Shown piece after piece: positions 48,720 through 60,350 of a stretch of DNA of 64,000 bases. The notes below the pieces were generated by a model, which ran no database searches, was not told the DNA's origin, and saw only the letters and a program-made list of their open reading frames with translations. The stretch is taken from positions 66,588,128-66,652,127 of the forward strand of contig NC_080067.1 of the NCBI RefSeq assembly GCF_949987535.1. The letters are read 5' to 3'. The position numbers were made by a program, and so were the translations under genes. The number at the start of each line of letters is the position of its first letter. The stretch's first letter is position 1. The stretch is from Balaenoptera acutorostrata. Its lineage: Eukaryota; Chordata; Mammalia; Artiodactyla; Balaenopteridae.

Positions 48720-48990
48720 ATAACTAAACTTTAATACCGATTTTCTATGCCCCAGGTCCTCTGCTGAAGACTCAACTTGGACTTAAATCCTCACAGTCAT
48801 CCTGTGAAGCAGACGCTATTATTATTATCTCAATTTAAAAAATGAAGATATTAAGATTGAAGGAGATACTGCTTTCCTGAAATCACAGAGCTAAAAAAAA
48901 TGGTAGCTCCAGGATTTGAACCCAGGTTAGCTTCACTCCAGAATGTGAGCTCTTCATCACTCTGCTCCACTGCCTCTATCCCTCTGTACA
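48720..48990 (-). mobile_element. MIR SINE
   Basis: TAAATCCTCACAGTCATCCT, CCTGAAATCACAGAGCTAAA and GGATTTGAACCCAGGTTAGC in MIR order, complement. Confidence 0.85.
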
Positions 48991-49183
48991 CAGGGGTGTG
49001 TGGTTCTTGCAATATAAATGAATACTGCACCAGTTCACTGGCTTCAGTGTCATATGACATGTTCTTGTATTAATAAATAAAATACACTTCCATCATCACA
49101 CATGAAATAAATGTTTTTGACAGTTTATAATATTTATTTTTCTCAAAAAATAAAGTTTTATATAATTTAAAAGTATGTTTTTC

Positions 49184-49500
49184 GGGACTTCCCTCGTGGT
49201 CCAGTGGTTAAGAATCGGTCTTACAATGCAGGGGATGCCAGTTCGATCCCTGGTCGGGGAATTAAGATCCCACATGCCACGGGGCAACTAAGCCCGTGTG
49301 CCACAACTGCTGAGCCTGCGTGCTCTGCAGCCCGCGTGACACAACTAGAGAGAAGCCTGTGCACAACAACAAGGAGCCCACGCGCCGCAATGAAGGATCC
49401 TGCGTGCCGCAACTAAGACCCGACGCAGCCAAAAAATATTTTTTTAAAAAAGAAAAAAAGCTCAGCATCATTATAAAAAACAAACAAACAAACAAAAAAC
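49184..49500 (+). mobile_element. CHR-type SINE with compound tail
   Basis: GGGACTTCCCTCGTGGTCCA head, a body with ACACAACTAGAGAG, then an A-rich tail broken by GCTCAGCATCATTAT (49,460-49,474) and followed by (CAAA)n. The target duplication TATGTTTTTC is at 49,174-49,183 and 49,501-49,510, so the non-SINE insert moved with the element. Confidence 0.85.
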
Positions 49501-49510
49501 TATGTTTTTC

Positions 49511-51107
49511 AACAGGGATCTATAGAGCCCAAGCTGTCACAAGGGGTGCTATAGGGTGAAGCATGCATGTATATGTTGGAGGAGGGGGCTACACTCAGTC
49601 AACCGCAAGTTACACTTTTAAATGTTTACAGTTGGGAACTCCATGTAACATTTTATTTGAAAAAAAAAAAATTCCTGCTACTTGAAAGAACTGTTTTCAA
49701 GCACTGATTTACACCATCATATTTATGCTTCTTCAATTCAATACACTAAAGAGGGTCAAACAAATAACAACATAAACATAAAATGTCCTTAACTATTTAC
49801 CTATATATTTTAGACTCAAAAGCAAGAGAAATTTAACATAAGAGGTGAAAACCATTGACTCAATACTAAGAAAGTAATCATGAAAATCCCAAACTTCAAA
49901 AGTATATAAAAACTAATTCTATTATGCACACATTAAATAATTAAACATTTCCGTTTCTTACTTCATAACCTGAAACAAGGCCAAATAGAAGAGGGTGTCA
50001 GTACCTGTGGTAGTTGCATACTTCATGGCTCTTTGCTTCCAAGTCCATCCCCTATAAAATGAATCCAAATGGAATTATGATTAAACAGGATATGTAAGAT
50101 CTGTCATTGTTCTCTCAAAAGAATCTCAATTCTTAAAAACTTGCAACCAAGTCTAGATATGACTTTAGTTACATTTAAACCTTAAGCCTACAGAGTGATT
50201 CAATAAGATTTACTTTGTGGGAAGAAAACGAATCTAGAAATCAAAAGTTGCAGTTCTGGCTGTTCTCCCCCGTACTACGTGTCCTTGACCAGAACACCTA
50301 ACTGGCTCATTCCTGAGGCTGGCAAATGACCACGGAGTCAGAGACAATTAGAAAGCCAAGGTACTTCAAGATCATCCAGTTCAGCTTGTTTTCAAACTTT
50401 TTTCACCAGAACCCAAAGTAAAAACTATGTTTGACTTCACAAGCCAGTACACACACAGAAGTTTCATGAAAGAAAATTTCCCCTATGTTTCGATAGTTCC
50501 TGTTCTATTCCATTTTATTAAATAAAATGTCCTGGGAAGACCCACAGGTTAGGCACTTGAGTTCCACAAGACGGTTTTCTCAGGAGGCTACTGCTTTCCT
50601 ACATCTTTCCAATCAACTGACCTCGCTTTCTTGATCTTCAATGGGGAGGTGGGGATCACAGCATCTTCCCATCACAATCTTCAGATAGGCTTACCAATAA
50701 GATTCAAGGCCTGTCCCGGGCAATGTGTCTATAAAATGGCTGCTTCTTGGTAAATCCAGCTTAAGACTCTTATTCGGTTTTAAGGACATTGCTGAACTAG
50801 TTTTCTTCTGCCATTTTCCAGTGAAAACCAAGAGACAACCACCTCCCACATACACACCACTTAACTATAATCTTCTATCCCAGTGATGTTCTGATTGGTC
50901 TATTCCATATTTCACCATTATCTACACTACAATTTAAAATGGCTTAAAAAACATTAAGAAGTTGCTTCCATGCGATTATTCCACCGATTCAAGAATTTCT
51001 ATACCAGTTTCTCCTCGTTTTTAAAATTCCACCACTAGACTAGATTTCTTTGCTGAGTTACTACAAAATCATGACATAAAAAGACATGTAAACACCCTAT
51101 ATACTGA
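49511..51107. other. MCCC1 introns 2 and 1 around exon 2, no repeat recognised
   Basis: Apart from exon 2 (50,005-50,051), no element was identified in this AT-rich stretch. Confidence 0.4.
50005..50051 (-). CDS. MCCC1: MCCC1 coding exon 2
   Basis: This 47-bp exon has acceptor TTTATAG and donor GTACTG. Its first base completes Arg30. It then encodes GWTWKQRAMKYATTT (residues 31-45) and ends with one base of codon 46. This is the junction between the presequence and the mature biotin carboxylase domain. The human protein has a recognisably similar stretch (TWVWRQRTMKYTT, recalled). It is too short to show up as an open frame by itself; the phase match with exons 1 and 3 supports it. Confidence 0.93.
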
Positions 51108-51116
51108 TAAGATTTT

Positions 51117-51413
51117 TTTTAAAAATAAATTTATGTATTTATTTATTTTTGGCTGTGTTGGGTCTTCGTTTCTGTGCGAGGGCTTTCTCCAGTTGTGGCA
51201 AGCGGGGGCCACTCTTCATCGCGGTGCGCGGGCCTCTCACTGTCGCCGCCTCTCCCGTTGTGGAGCACAGGCTCCAGACGCGCAGGCTCAGTAGTTGTGG
51301 CTCTCAGGCTTAGTTGCTCCGCGGCATGTGGGATCTTCCCAGACCGGGGCTCGAACCCGTGGTCCCCTGCATTGGCAGGCAGATTCTCAACCACTGCGCC
51401 ACCAGGGAAGCCC
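51117..51413 (-). mobile_element. CHR-type SINE (long form)
   Basis: Complement orientation in MCCC1 intron 1, with target duplication TAAGATTTT at 51,108-51,116 and 51,414-51,422. Confidence 0.92.
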
Positions 51414-51754
51414 TAAGATTTTAATTCTACATGCCATTAACAACTCTAACATTTTCCAGGGTGACAACCACTTGAGAATGCTTCTATACATAATAGCTAA
51501 GATTTGAGAGGGAGAGGGAAGTGAGAGAAAATGGGTCTGTGTAACATCCTGAAGAGCCCTGGAAACCTAAGAAAAGAAAAATCAGGAGAAAAAGAAGAGC
51601 ACTAACATTGCTTTCATCAACTGTCATATTTTGCTCTGCTACAATTAAGTAACTGAAAATCTACATCCATACAATAAAAGCAATAAAAAACTTAAGACAA
51701 ATCATTGAGTCTGCAAAGGCTACATCTATGGATTGATTCATATGCATCAGATTC

Positions 51755-51985
51755 TGTTTAAGCCTCTTTACATTAACATTAATTCATTTAATTCGCACAG
51801 TCTAAGGCACTAGTATTATCTCTTCTAGGGATAGTATCATCACCTCCTCCTAGGTAAAGAAATTGAAGCACTGAGGATAATAAGTAACTTTCTCAAGGTT
51901 ACTCACACACCCAGAGTAGCAAAGCTGAGACCCCTGCCTTCTGAGTGCAGAGTCTGTGCCCTTCAGCACTAAGCTATATACTATG
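51755..51985 (-). mobile_element. MIR SINE
   Basis: TAAAGAAATTGAAGCACTGA, CTCAAGGTTACTCACACACC and AGTGCAGAGTCTGTGCCCTT in MIR order, complement. In MCCC1 intron 1. Confidence 0.8.
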
Positions 51986-52529
51986 TTTCCAGAATGATGG
52001 AGGAGGAGGGAAGAGAAGGCAAAGGAAGCTAAAGAAGCTTGCTACCTGGAAACCTGAGGGTGTCTTCACTGCCAGTAATCGTCTCCGAGGCTTAAAATCT
52101 GAAACTGATCTGGAGTCAGGTTAGTTAGAGTGAGTCGTCTGATAGCTTTGTTCAAATGTGTGTACAAAGCTGTTGACAAAACCTCTCAGCTCTCCGGAGA
52201 CAAATTTGCTTTTGTTAACTTGATTCATTTCAACAAAGGGAAAGAACTCCAAGAGTCTTTAGCATCCTGGCGCCATTTCTTACCACTAGTGTAAACTAGG
52301 GCAAGTCTTTGACCCCTTCGGACTTCACCAGAAGCGGGATCATAACAACGCTCCCCAAAGAGGGAATGCAGTGAAAACACAGTGTTAATAGTTAGGAGCT
52401 GTACAAGCGTTATTCTTGCCCCTATGGCGAGGGGAGCATGGAGACGGCAGGCCCAGCTCCACCCCTCCCCCACTCCACAAAAATGGGCAGAATGCTGAAG
52501 GCTGGATGTGTGGAAGGGAGAAGAAAGTG

Positions 52530-53090
52530 TGTGTCTCCCTCCCGATGCCGAGACTGAAAGCAGAACCTCCCCCGGACTGGGCTGGAGTTTTTCTTCCGTC
52601 CTCCCCTTCTCCCCCTCTACCCTCGGTCCCTCCGCGCCTCTCACACGCCGCACGAATCCATTCACCCCCGGCCCCGACACTGATCCACCGCCCCTCCACC
52701 CGCCGTTACCTCGGCGGCAGCAGCGAACTCGGGACTCGCCGCCATCGGCTCCTCTCCGCCGCCACCAGCAGGACCGACAACGCAGAGGCCGCCGCCATGT
52801 CCGGGCAGCCCCGTCACGCTCCGACGCTTAGACACAGCAGCTGTGTCCCACTCACTGCAAAACCTTGCCTCCGCTCTGCTAGCCTGTTGTCCTCCGCCGG
52901 CCACCGTCCAGGTCAGAGCCAAGCAATAGGCGAACCGAAGGGCGGTGGGGGCGTCTCCACCAAAACAATCAAAGAACAGAGCAGGGCTTGGGTGGCGGCG
53001 ATTGGCCAGTCGGTACGCGTGCCGCGGGGGTGCGGTCGCAGCTCCCTCCGCCCCTTGCGCCAACCGGAGGAAGGGTCGGCTATGTCCTCA
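52530..53090 (-). promoter_or_regulatory. MCCC1: CpG-rich promoter region of MCCC1
   Basis: This is the only long GC-rich, CpG-dense stretch in the window, and it overlaps exon 1. No TATA box is evident. An ATTGG at 53,001-53,005 reads CCAAT on the minus strand, about 205 bp upstream of the ATG, a usual place in housekeeping promoters. GC boxes and CGCG steps are present around it. Transcription probably starts between the CCAAT box and 52,800, at dispersed sites. No matching gene was recognised on the plus side, so a bidirectional promoter is not claimed. Confidence 0.8.
52710..52798 (-). CDS. MCCC1: MCCC1 coding exon 1 (start codon, mitochondrial targeting peptide)
   Basis: The ATG at 52,798-52,796 lies in a good Kozak setting (GGACATGG) and is followed by [19 protein letters not shown]. 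Residues 1-29 are Ala/Leu/Arg-rich without acidic residues apart from one Glu, as expected for a cleaved mitochondrial presequence. The exon ends CCGAG with donor GTAACG, leaving two bases of codon 30. It lies inside the CpG-rich promoter region. The 5'UTR continues to higher coordinates, but the transcription start cannot be fixed from sequence alone. Confidence 0.95.
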
Positions 53091-53169
53091 GCCTTCCTTG
53101 GACTCGGATCGCTGTTTCTTCCCTTGGCCCTCGGCGTTCCTTCGTTCTGGAACACTGCTCCTGACCATT

Positions 53170-53639
53170 ATTATTAAAGCCGCAAGGAAGTGGGCGAGGC
53201 AGAGTCATGGGGAAAAAGTCAAATGGGGTGGAGAGCAAGATAAAATTCTCTAGTGATCTCAAGAATGGATAAAATAAAATAAATAACTAAAATTAAACTT
53301 AAAATTTAAAACCACCCTGAGCTTTTAAAAAAGTGTTTTAACGGACTGTTGAGGAAAAGAGGAAGTCAAAACCGAATTGCAGAATATCTAGAAAACAAAA
53401 GTACTGAAAACACTACATATATATGCTTATTTGATTTAACTAAAGCCGGGCTTATAGGAAAATTATAGTGAACGTAAATTAATCATCCAATTTAAAGGTT
53501 AGAAAAAAATACATAAATAAAGCATAATAAAGAAAGCAGTAAAGATTTTAAAAAAATGAATTAAGAAAACTAATATCGAAGCACTAAGTCCAGAAGTTCA
53601 GAAAATAAGTCAATAAAAAAAAAAGTTAACTAATCTAAT
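53170..53639. other. Intergenic DNA upstream of MCCC1
   Basis: GC content falls abruptly after the CpG-rich region; AT-rich, no element recognised. Confidence 0.45.
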
Positions 53640-54789
53640 CAGAAGTAAAGGGGAGAAATGCACACTTGCTATGATTAAAAAGAAAAAAAAAAGGTAAGTG
53701 GGGAAAAGGTGCAGGTATAGAAAAAACTTATAAATTTGTAAGAGACTATTTTGCTCAACTTTAAGCAAATAAACTTTGAAAACCTGGATGAAATGGATGC
53801 TGTTCAAGATAAGAAAATACAGTTTACCCAAATAGACCCTGAGATAGAAAATCTAATTAAACCATTACCACAGAAGAACAAGAGAATATTATCAAAGACC
53901 TATCGTTCCTACTGCCTTCATTTCCACCTTCACCTCCATCCCCAAAGCATGTGACTCACCTTGTTTCACAAGGAAACTCCACCAAAATGGTAAATAGTAG
54001 TTGACCCCAATGCTAGTAATTCTGACCCAGAGCACAGAAAAAATTGGAAGTCCTCCAAAATCTTATGAGGTGAGCATAACATTGGCACCAAAATCTAACA
54101 AAGATAGCACACACACACACACACAAAACTATAGTCCAATTTCTTCACTTATGAATATTAATGGAAAAATCCCAAGTATATTACTAACTAAACTATCTGG
54201 TAGCATATGGAAAGAGTAATACACCATGATTAAGGTTTATTACAGAAATGTAAGAAGATTCAATATTAATATAACTAATTAATTTTATTAATAGTTAAAA
54301 AGAGAAAAAATTGTATCATGTTAATAGATGCTTAATAGGTCTGATAAAATTCAACATTCATTCTAGATTTTAAGACTCAATAATTTAAGAGTGGTATTGG
54401 GACAAGTGGCAAGCCCTATGGGGGGAAAAAAAGTTGAATCCCTACTCACTCCTCATACCTAACACCAAAATAAGTTCCAAATGGATAAAAGATTAAATAT
54501 AAAAGATGAAATCATAAGAGTGCTAGAATATATCATAGGATATCTTAAAGAAGGAAAGGTTTTTCTAAGTGTAACACAATACTCAGAAACTATAACAGAA
54601 GAAGAATTGATAAATTCAACTACATAATTTTTTTGAAAATCTGCACAACTAAACATATATATAGAAAAAAAGTAAACTAGGAATAATTTTATAACTCTTA
54701 TCACAGATGAAGGTCTACTTTCCTTGATATATAAATAACTCCTACAAATCAATAAGAAAAAAGATCTATAATGCAAGAGAAAAGCTTCA
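53640..54789 (+). mobile_element. Old L1 ORF2 remnant (left part)
   Basis: Diverged ORF2 sequence: NYSPISSLMNING near 54,130 corresponds to the L1 NYRPISL block, preceded by FENLDEMDAV. The element resumes after the nested L1 at 56,211. It contains a (CA)n at about 54,109-54,127. Confidence 0.65.
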
Positions 54790-54803
54790 AAGAATATGAA
54801 GAG

Positions 54804-56210
54804 ACCAAGGGAACAGAATAGAGAGCCCAGAAGTAAACCCACGCATATATGATCAACTAAGCTTTGACAAGGGTGCCAAGTGCACCCAATGGGGAAAGAA
54901 TAGTCCCTTCAATAAGTACTGTTGGGAAAACTGGACATCCACATACGAAAGAATGAAACTGGACCCTGCCTTACACCACTAGAAAACATAGGGAAAATGC
55001 TTCTTGACATTGGCTTTTTATTTTTTAGATATGACACCAAAAGCAAAGGCAAAAAAAGCAAAAATAAAGTTGGGACAACATCAAGCTAAAAAGCTTCATC
55101 AGCAAAGGAAACAATTAACAAATGAAAAGGGAATCTGCTGAATAGGAGAAAATATTTACAAACCATATGTCTGACAAGGGGTTAATATCTAAAATGTAGA
55201 GAGACTTTATACAACTCAATAGCAAAAAACAAATAATCCAATTAAAAATGGGCAAAGGACCCAAATAGACATTTTCCCAAAGAAGACATACAAACAGCCA
55301 ACACCTACATGAAAAGGTGCTCAACACCACCAGTCATCAGGGAAATGCAAACCAAAACCACGATGAGATATCACCTGTTAGGATGGCTATTATCAAAAAG
55401 ACAAAAGATAACAAGTGTTGATGAGGATGTAGAGAAAAGGGAACCCTTGTACACTGTTGGTGGGAATGTAAATTGGACAGTCATTATAGAAAGCATCATT
55501 ATTCAGAGTCCTCAGAAAATTAAAAATAGAACTACCATATGATTCAGCAATCCCACTTCTGGACATATATCTGAAGGAAACAAAATCAGTATCTTGAAGA
55601 GATATATGCATTACCACCTTTATTGCAGCATTATTCACAGAAGCCAAGATATGGAAACAACATAAGTATCTGTTGACTGAATGAATGAATGAAGACTATA
55701 CACACACAAACACACCACAGTGGAATATAATTCAACCATGAGAAAGAAATCCTGCCATTTGCAACAACGTGGATGAACCTGGAGGACATTATGCTAAGTG
55801 AAATGAGCCAGATAAAGATAAATACTGTATGATCTCACTTATATTTGGAATTTAAAAAAAAAAGTCAAACATATAGAAACAGAGAGTAAAATGGTGGTTA
55901 CCAGGAGCTGAGGGGTGGGGGAAAAAGGGGACATGCTGGTCAAAGGGAACAAAGTTTCAGTTATAAGATGAATAAGTTCTGGGGATCTAATGTATAGCAT
56001 GGTGACTCTAATTATGATACTGCATTGTATATTTGACATTTGTTAAGAGAGTAGATCTTAAGTATTCTCATCACCTGACTGTGGTAATAATTTCACAATG
56101 TATAGATATATCAACTCATCACATTGTACATGTTAAATATATACAATTTTGTTTGTCAGTTATACCTCAATAAAGCTAAGGGGGAAACTAACAGGTATAA
56201 AGAAAAAAAA
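54804..56210 (+). mobile_element. Younger 5'-truncated L1 nested in an old L1
   Basis: ORF2 C-terminal remnant and 3'UTR with A tail. The target duplication AAGAATATGA(A/G)GAG is at 54,790-54,803 and 56,211-56,224 and belongs to the older L1. Frames are broken. Confidence 0.85.
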
Positions 56211-57175
56211 AAGAATATGAGGAGTTCACAGAATAGGAAATGTAAATAAATGTAAAAGGCACTTGACCTTATTACAAATCAAAGAAATACAAATTAAAAC
56301 TATAGGGCTTCCCTGGTGGCGCAGTGGTTAAGAATCCACCTGCCAATGCAGGGGACACGGGTTCGAGCCCTGGTCCGGGAAGATCCCACATGCCGCGGAG
56401 CAACTAAGCCCGTGCGCCACAACTACTGAGCCTGCACTCTAGAGCCCGTGAGCCACAACTGCTGAGCCCTCACGCCACAACTACTGAAGCCCACATGCCG
56501 AGAGCCCGTGCTCCGCAACAAGAGAAGCCACCGCAATGAGAAGCCCGCACACCACAACAAAGAGTAGCCCCCGCTCGCCGCAACTAGAGAAAGCCCGCGT
56601 GCAGCAATGAAGACCCAATGCAGCTAAAAATAAATAAATAAATAAAATAAATTTATTTTAAAAATTAAAAATAAAACTATAATGATATACCATGTTTCAC
56701 CTGTCACATTAGCATATATCAAACGTTTAATAACACTGTAATTAGGGGCATGAGAGTGTTATCGTTATTGAGTGAAAATTGGTACAGCCATTATGCAGAG
56801 TACTTTGGTAACAGTTATCAAAATTGCAAATTCACAAACTTTTGAAACTAGCAAAGCTATTTCTTAGAAATCACCCAAGATATACTCACAGATATTTGAA
56901 ATGATGTCTATTAAGGAAACATTGTTTCATTGTTGGAAATAACAAACTAATTAAAAGAGACTGGTTAAATAAATGTACGGGTATACATTTAATGGATTAC
57001 TATGCAGCCACTAAAAAAAGAATGAGACAGCACTATATGTACTCATATATTAAGATTCATTGATGAGTGACAAAAGCAATGTGCAGAACTGTGGTTATTA
57101 TTCTATCATTTGTGTAAGAATAGGAGAAAGAAAAAACATACATGCTTATGTATGTAGCAATAGCCTCTGGGAAAG
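56211..57175 (+). mobile_element. Old L1 remnant (right part)
   Basis: AAATACAAATTAAAACTATA, AATTGGTACAGCCATTATG and ATTACTATGCAGCCACTAAA are diverged versions of the L1 ORF2 C-terminal blocks. A CHR SINE is nested at 56,305-56,671. Confidence 0.65.
56305..56671 (+). mobile_element. CHR-type SINE (long form) inside an old L1
   Basis: Full copy in the MCCC1-LAMP3 intergenic region. The target duplication TAAAACTATA (56,295-56,304 and 56,672-56,681) is L1-like sequence. Confidence 0.92.
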
Positions 57176-57214
57176 AAAAGTTGTTGGCTCCAAGACAGGG
57201 ACAGGATAGCAGGA

Positions 57215-57680
57215 TAGTGACAGCTTTTTATTATACAACCTTTTACATACTTTGAATTTGTTTTGACATAACTTCAGACTTACAGAAAAGCTACAAGAAT
57301 AGTACCCTTCACCTATAAATCCCAAATGTTTATATTTTACCACATTTGCTTTATCTTTTGTTCTCCATGTACCTACACACACACACACACACACACACTC
57401 ATATACTCATACTTTTTTTTCTGAACCATTTGCAAGTAAGTTGCAGACATGATGCCCTTTTTTTACTCCTAACTACTTTAATGTGTATTTCCTAAAACAA
57501 AGAGATTCTCTTACCTATACATGCTCTCTGAACCTGCTTGGGCTTGATCCTGGATGTACCATTTCCATCTTGCAATTGATTACTGTTAGACCCATCCAGC
57601 TTTATTACTTAGTGGATTTAACAGAATCCAGCTCAAAAATGGTCAATTCTGGATATATGGTCACTTAGTGTCCCAAGGTC
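57215..57680 (-). mobile_element. Old L1-like 3' fragment with (CA)n
   Basis: Complement orientation; CTTACAGAAAAGCTACAAGA and TTTTACCACATTTGCTTTAT are common old L1/LTR-type 3' blocks. A (CA)n microsatellite lies at about 57,373-57,398. Confidence 0.5.
57373..57398 (+). repeat. (CA)n microsatellite
   Basis: About 13 CA units in the intergenic region. Confidence 0.92.
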
Positions 57681-58640
57681 AAGTGTTCCAGGGCCCAGTA
57701 ACATGCCAAGAGCTGTTTCTCAAAGGGTATATATTTCTCTGATGCAAATGGCATGGCCGTGGCCTTGCTCCCGAATGTCCAGGGCCTGTTATGATTCTCC
57801 CACTAGAGTTTGCCAAAAATTTCATGCTGTACCTTTGCTCACTGCTGAAACCTCCAACACCGTAAGGTCTGTCTGAGTGTCTGGCTCAAGCAGCAGGGCT
57901 GATTGCATCGTGGCCTGGAGTTGCTGTACTGCCCTTTCCTGATCTGGCCCCACTCAAAACTTATTGCTTTCTATGTCACCTGGTAAATGGACCAGAGGAA
58001 TTTTCCTAGCTGTAGAATGTTGTCACCAGAACCCAAAGAGGCCCAACTGGCTCTGTGTTTCCTTCTTTGTGGAAAGGATGCAAGATGAAAAACATCTGTA
58101 TTTTATTTTGGAGGGGATAGTCTGGCATGTCCTTGATCCTCTGTGTCCTTAAATACTTCAATGAAGTAGTCAGTCCCTGAATCTTCATACCTCCTGGAAC
58201 ACATGTGTTTAACCAAGGCGTCCAGCATAATAATTGCTCCATGCTTGTCCTGTATAATTAGCATGATGTCATCAATGTAGTGGTTCAATGATATTCCATG
58301 GGATGTCTGTGCGGTCCAGATCACTTTGGATTACATTATGACAGAGGACAGGAGAGTTGACAAATTCCTGGGGCAAAGCTATAAATGAATATTACAGAGC
58401 ATGGGCCAACAACTAGCCTTCGTAGAAAGGCAAGTCAGCCTGAGCAGTGGCTGGTCCATAGACTGTCAGTGCCAGGGCTTGAGAGGCTGTTCTCCTGGGG
58501 GTGTGCTACATCTGGGGCAGAGTTGGAAGCAGGCTGGAATCAGCCATGCTGCCATTACCTTTTGTATAGGTTCCTATTAAACCACTTTTCTTTGTGTATG
58601 CACTGGAATTTCTATACCCGAGTTTCCCCCCAGAAGTAAA
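57680..58640 (-). mobile_element. Degraded endogenous retrovirus pol remnant
   Basis: The minus strand encodes a reverse transcriptase fragment with the YIDD active-site motif at 58,268-58,279, followed by the region that joins reverse transcriptase to RNase H (a recognisable GLFGFW block near 58,040). Stops and frameshifts break it; the longest open piece is 58,103-58,324. No gag, env or paired LTR of the same orientation was identified. The ERV class is not assigned. It cannot encode a functional enzyme. Confidence 0.6.
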
Positions 58641-58649
58641 CCAGTAATT

Positions 58650-59107
58650 CTACCTTGACAGTGGACGTGGGGTAGACAGCATCCAAGACAGCCCCCCTTG
58701 ATTTCTACCTCTCCTGGTCTTCACTCCTACATTGTACCAGGCATGGTCAATGTGACCAACAGGATACAGCAGAAGTGATGGCATGTCACTTCTGTGATTA
58801 GGTGGTCGTCTCTCTCTCTTGGGTCACTTGCTCTGGGGAAAGCCAGTTGCCATGTCGTGAGCATCCCTTTGGATATGCCACATGGTGTGAACTTGGAAGT
58901 AGAATCTTCAGCCCCATTTGAACTTTCAGATGACTGCAGCTCTGGCTAACAGCCGAACTGCCACCTGGTGAGAGACCCTGAGCCAGAGCCACCCAGCTAA
59001 GCTGCTCCCAGATTTCTGACCCTCAGAGACTGTGTGAGATAATAAATGTTGTTTTAAGCTGCTAGGTTTCAGGGCAATTTGTTACACAGCTATAGATAGC
59101 TAACACA
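58650..59107 (+). mobile_element. MLT1-type LTR (MaLR)
   Basis: The 3' end GTTGTTTTAAGCTGCTAGGT, then ATTTGTTACACAGCTATAGA and TAGCTAACACA, is typical of MLT1 LTRs, with an AATAAATG poly(A) signal. The upstream part (CCACATGGTGTGAACTTGGA, GCTAAGCTGCTCCCAGATTT) fits too. The start is approximate. It is opposite in orientation to the neighbouring pol remnant. Confidence 0.75.
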
Positions 59108-59498
59108 GGACCTCTTCTGATTTATCTCAGCCCCTACCAGACTGTCTGGCGTTTAGGAAGTCCTTAATCGATGTTGGTTGGATGAATGAATGAATGGGTA
59201 ATTGTGGCAGCACTTAAATAAACCAGTAATCCAGTCAGGTAGTCTGGGCTGAGAGTTGAGAAATTTAATTTATAACTTTAATATGGTTTATCTTCTCAGA
59301 ATTTCAGTTTCTCTCAAATAGGTCTTCCTACCTAATAATAATGTGGCAGTGGAGAATAGAACAAAATAAATTATTTCTAGGAAGACGATTTAACTTACTG
59401 ATTCAAGCAACAACCTCCACTAAGGTTGTAAACAAAATTTTTAATAGCACAAGAACCGAATTATAAGGAACGAATGACATAAATCTCCAAAGTAAGTT

Positions 59499-59504
59499 TT
59501 TATT
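59499..59504 (-). terminator. LAMP3: Candidate poly(A) signal of LAMP3
   Basis: AATAAA on the minus strand, about 1.5 kb after the LAMP3 stop. No coding sequence of another gene lies between. Confidence 0.5.
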
Positions 59505-60117
59505 ACAAAAACTTTTAATACAATTCAGTATTCTATTAAGACTAAAGGCAGGTCCTTGCCAATCCTACTGAGTCATAAGAGAACAAGTCAGGAAAGTGAA
59601 TATGTTCTCCAGGGTGACTTGAATTATTCCTTTACTAACGAATGCTAGGGGTGTGTGGTCTTTTCTGTTAACATTTCTTTGGTAGTAAAAACAAGGAGGA
59701 ATAAAATTCTTGGCTGCTCTACAGAAAAACGTGAACTAGAGTGAAAACGTGGCCATAAAACTGCAGAAGAAGCAAGTTACCACAAGAGGGGGATCTACAT
59801 TCAAGAAAGAAAAGTAGGTTAGCGGTTCAATTTCTCTTTCAAAGAAATAAAAAATGCCTTGAGAAATTTACTCCATTCCTTTATCCTTAGACTCACAGCT
59901 TAACAATCCCATAAAAATGAGAAACGAATGTTTTACAGAGCCTCTCAGTTTTCTTCGAGGGAGTAGCGAACTTCATTAAAGATAGGCTATTTTATTTCCC
60001 ATCAAACCCTCCTTTCATGTACCATAATCTCTCGTGATTCTGGACAAAATAATTTCCTCTGTAAAAGGGAGCATATGCCAGTATGAGGCTTCAGGCAGCA
60101 CTTATTGTCATTGTTCT

Positions 60118-60350
60118 TGTAGGCAATTTGGTGTAGTGAAAAGACCAGAGACCTTGGTACCAGACCAACAGGAAGTCAAATTCAGGCTCTGCCACTTGTT
60201 AGCTGGGTGACATTTAAGTGATTAATTTCTTTAAGTCTGAGTTTACTCACATGTAAGTTGTGAAAATTAAATGAGACGTATATAAACTGCTTAGCCTAGT
60301 GTCTGACACATATGTGTTCAATAGTGAAAGGCCATTATTATTGTTTCTTG
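60118..60350 (+). mobile_element. MIR SINE within the LAMP3 3'UTR
   Basis: TTCAGGCTCTGCCACTTGTT, TTAAGTCTGAGTTTACTCAC and CTTAGCCTAGTGTCTGACAC; antisense to LAMP3. Confidence 0.85.

Noticed and set aside
52416..53177. A 253-codon open frame on the plus strand across the CpG-rich region
   Set aside because: It is antisense to MCCC1 exon 1, proline/arginine-rich without a domain, and such frames are common in GC-rich DNA. No splice or conservation evidence.
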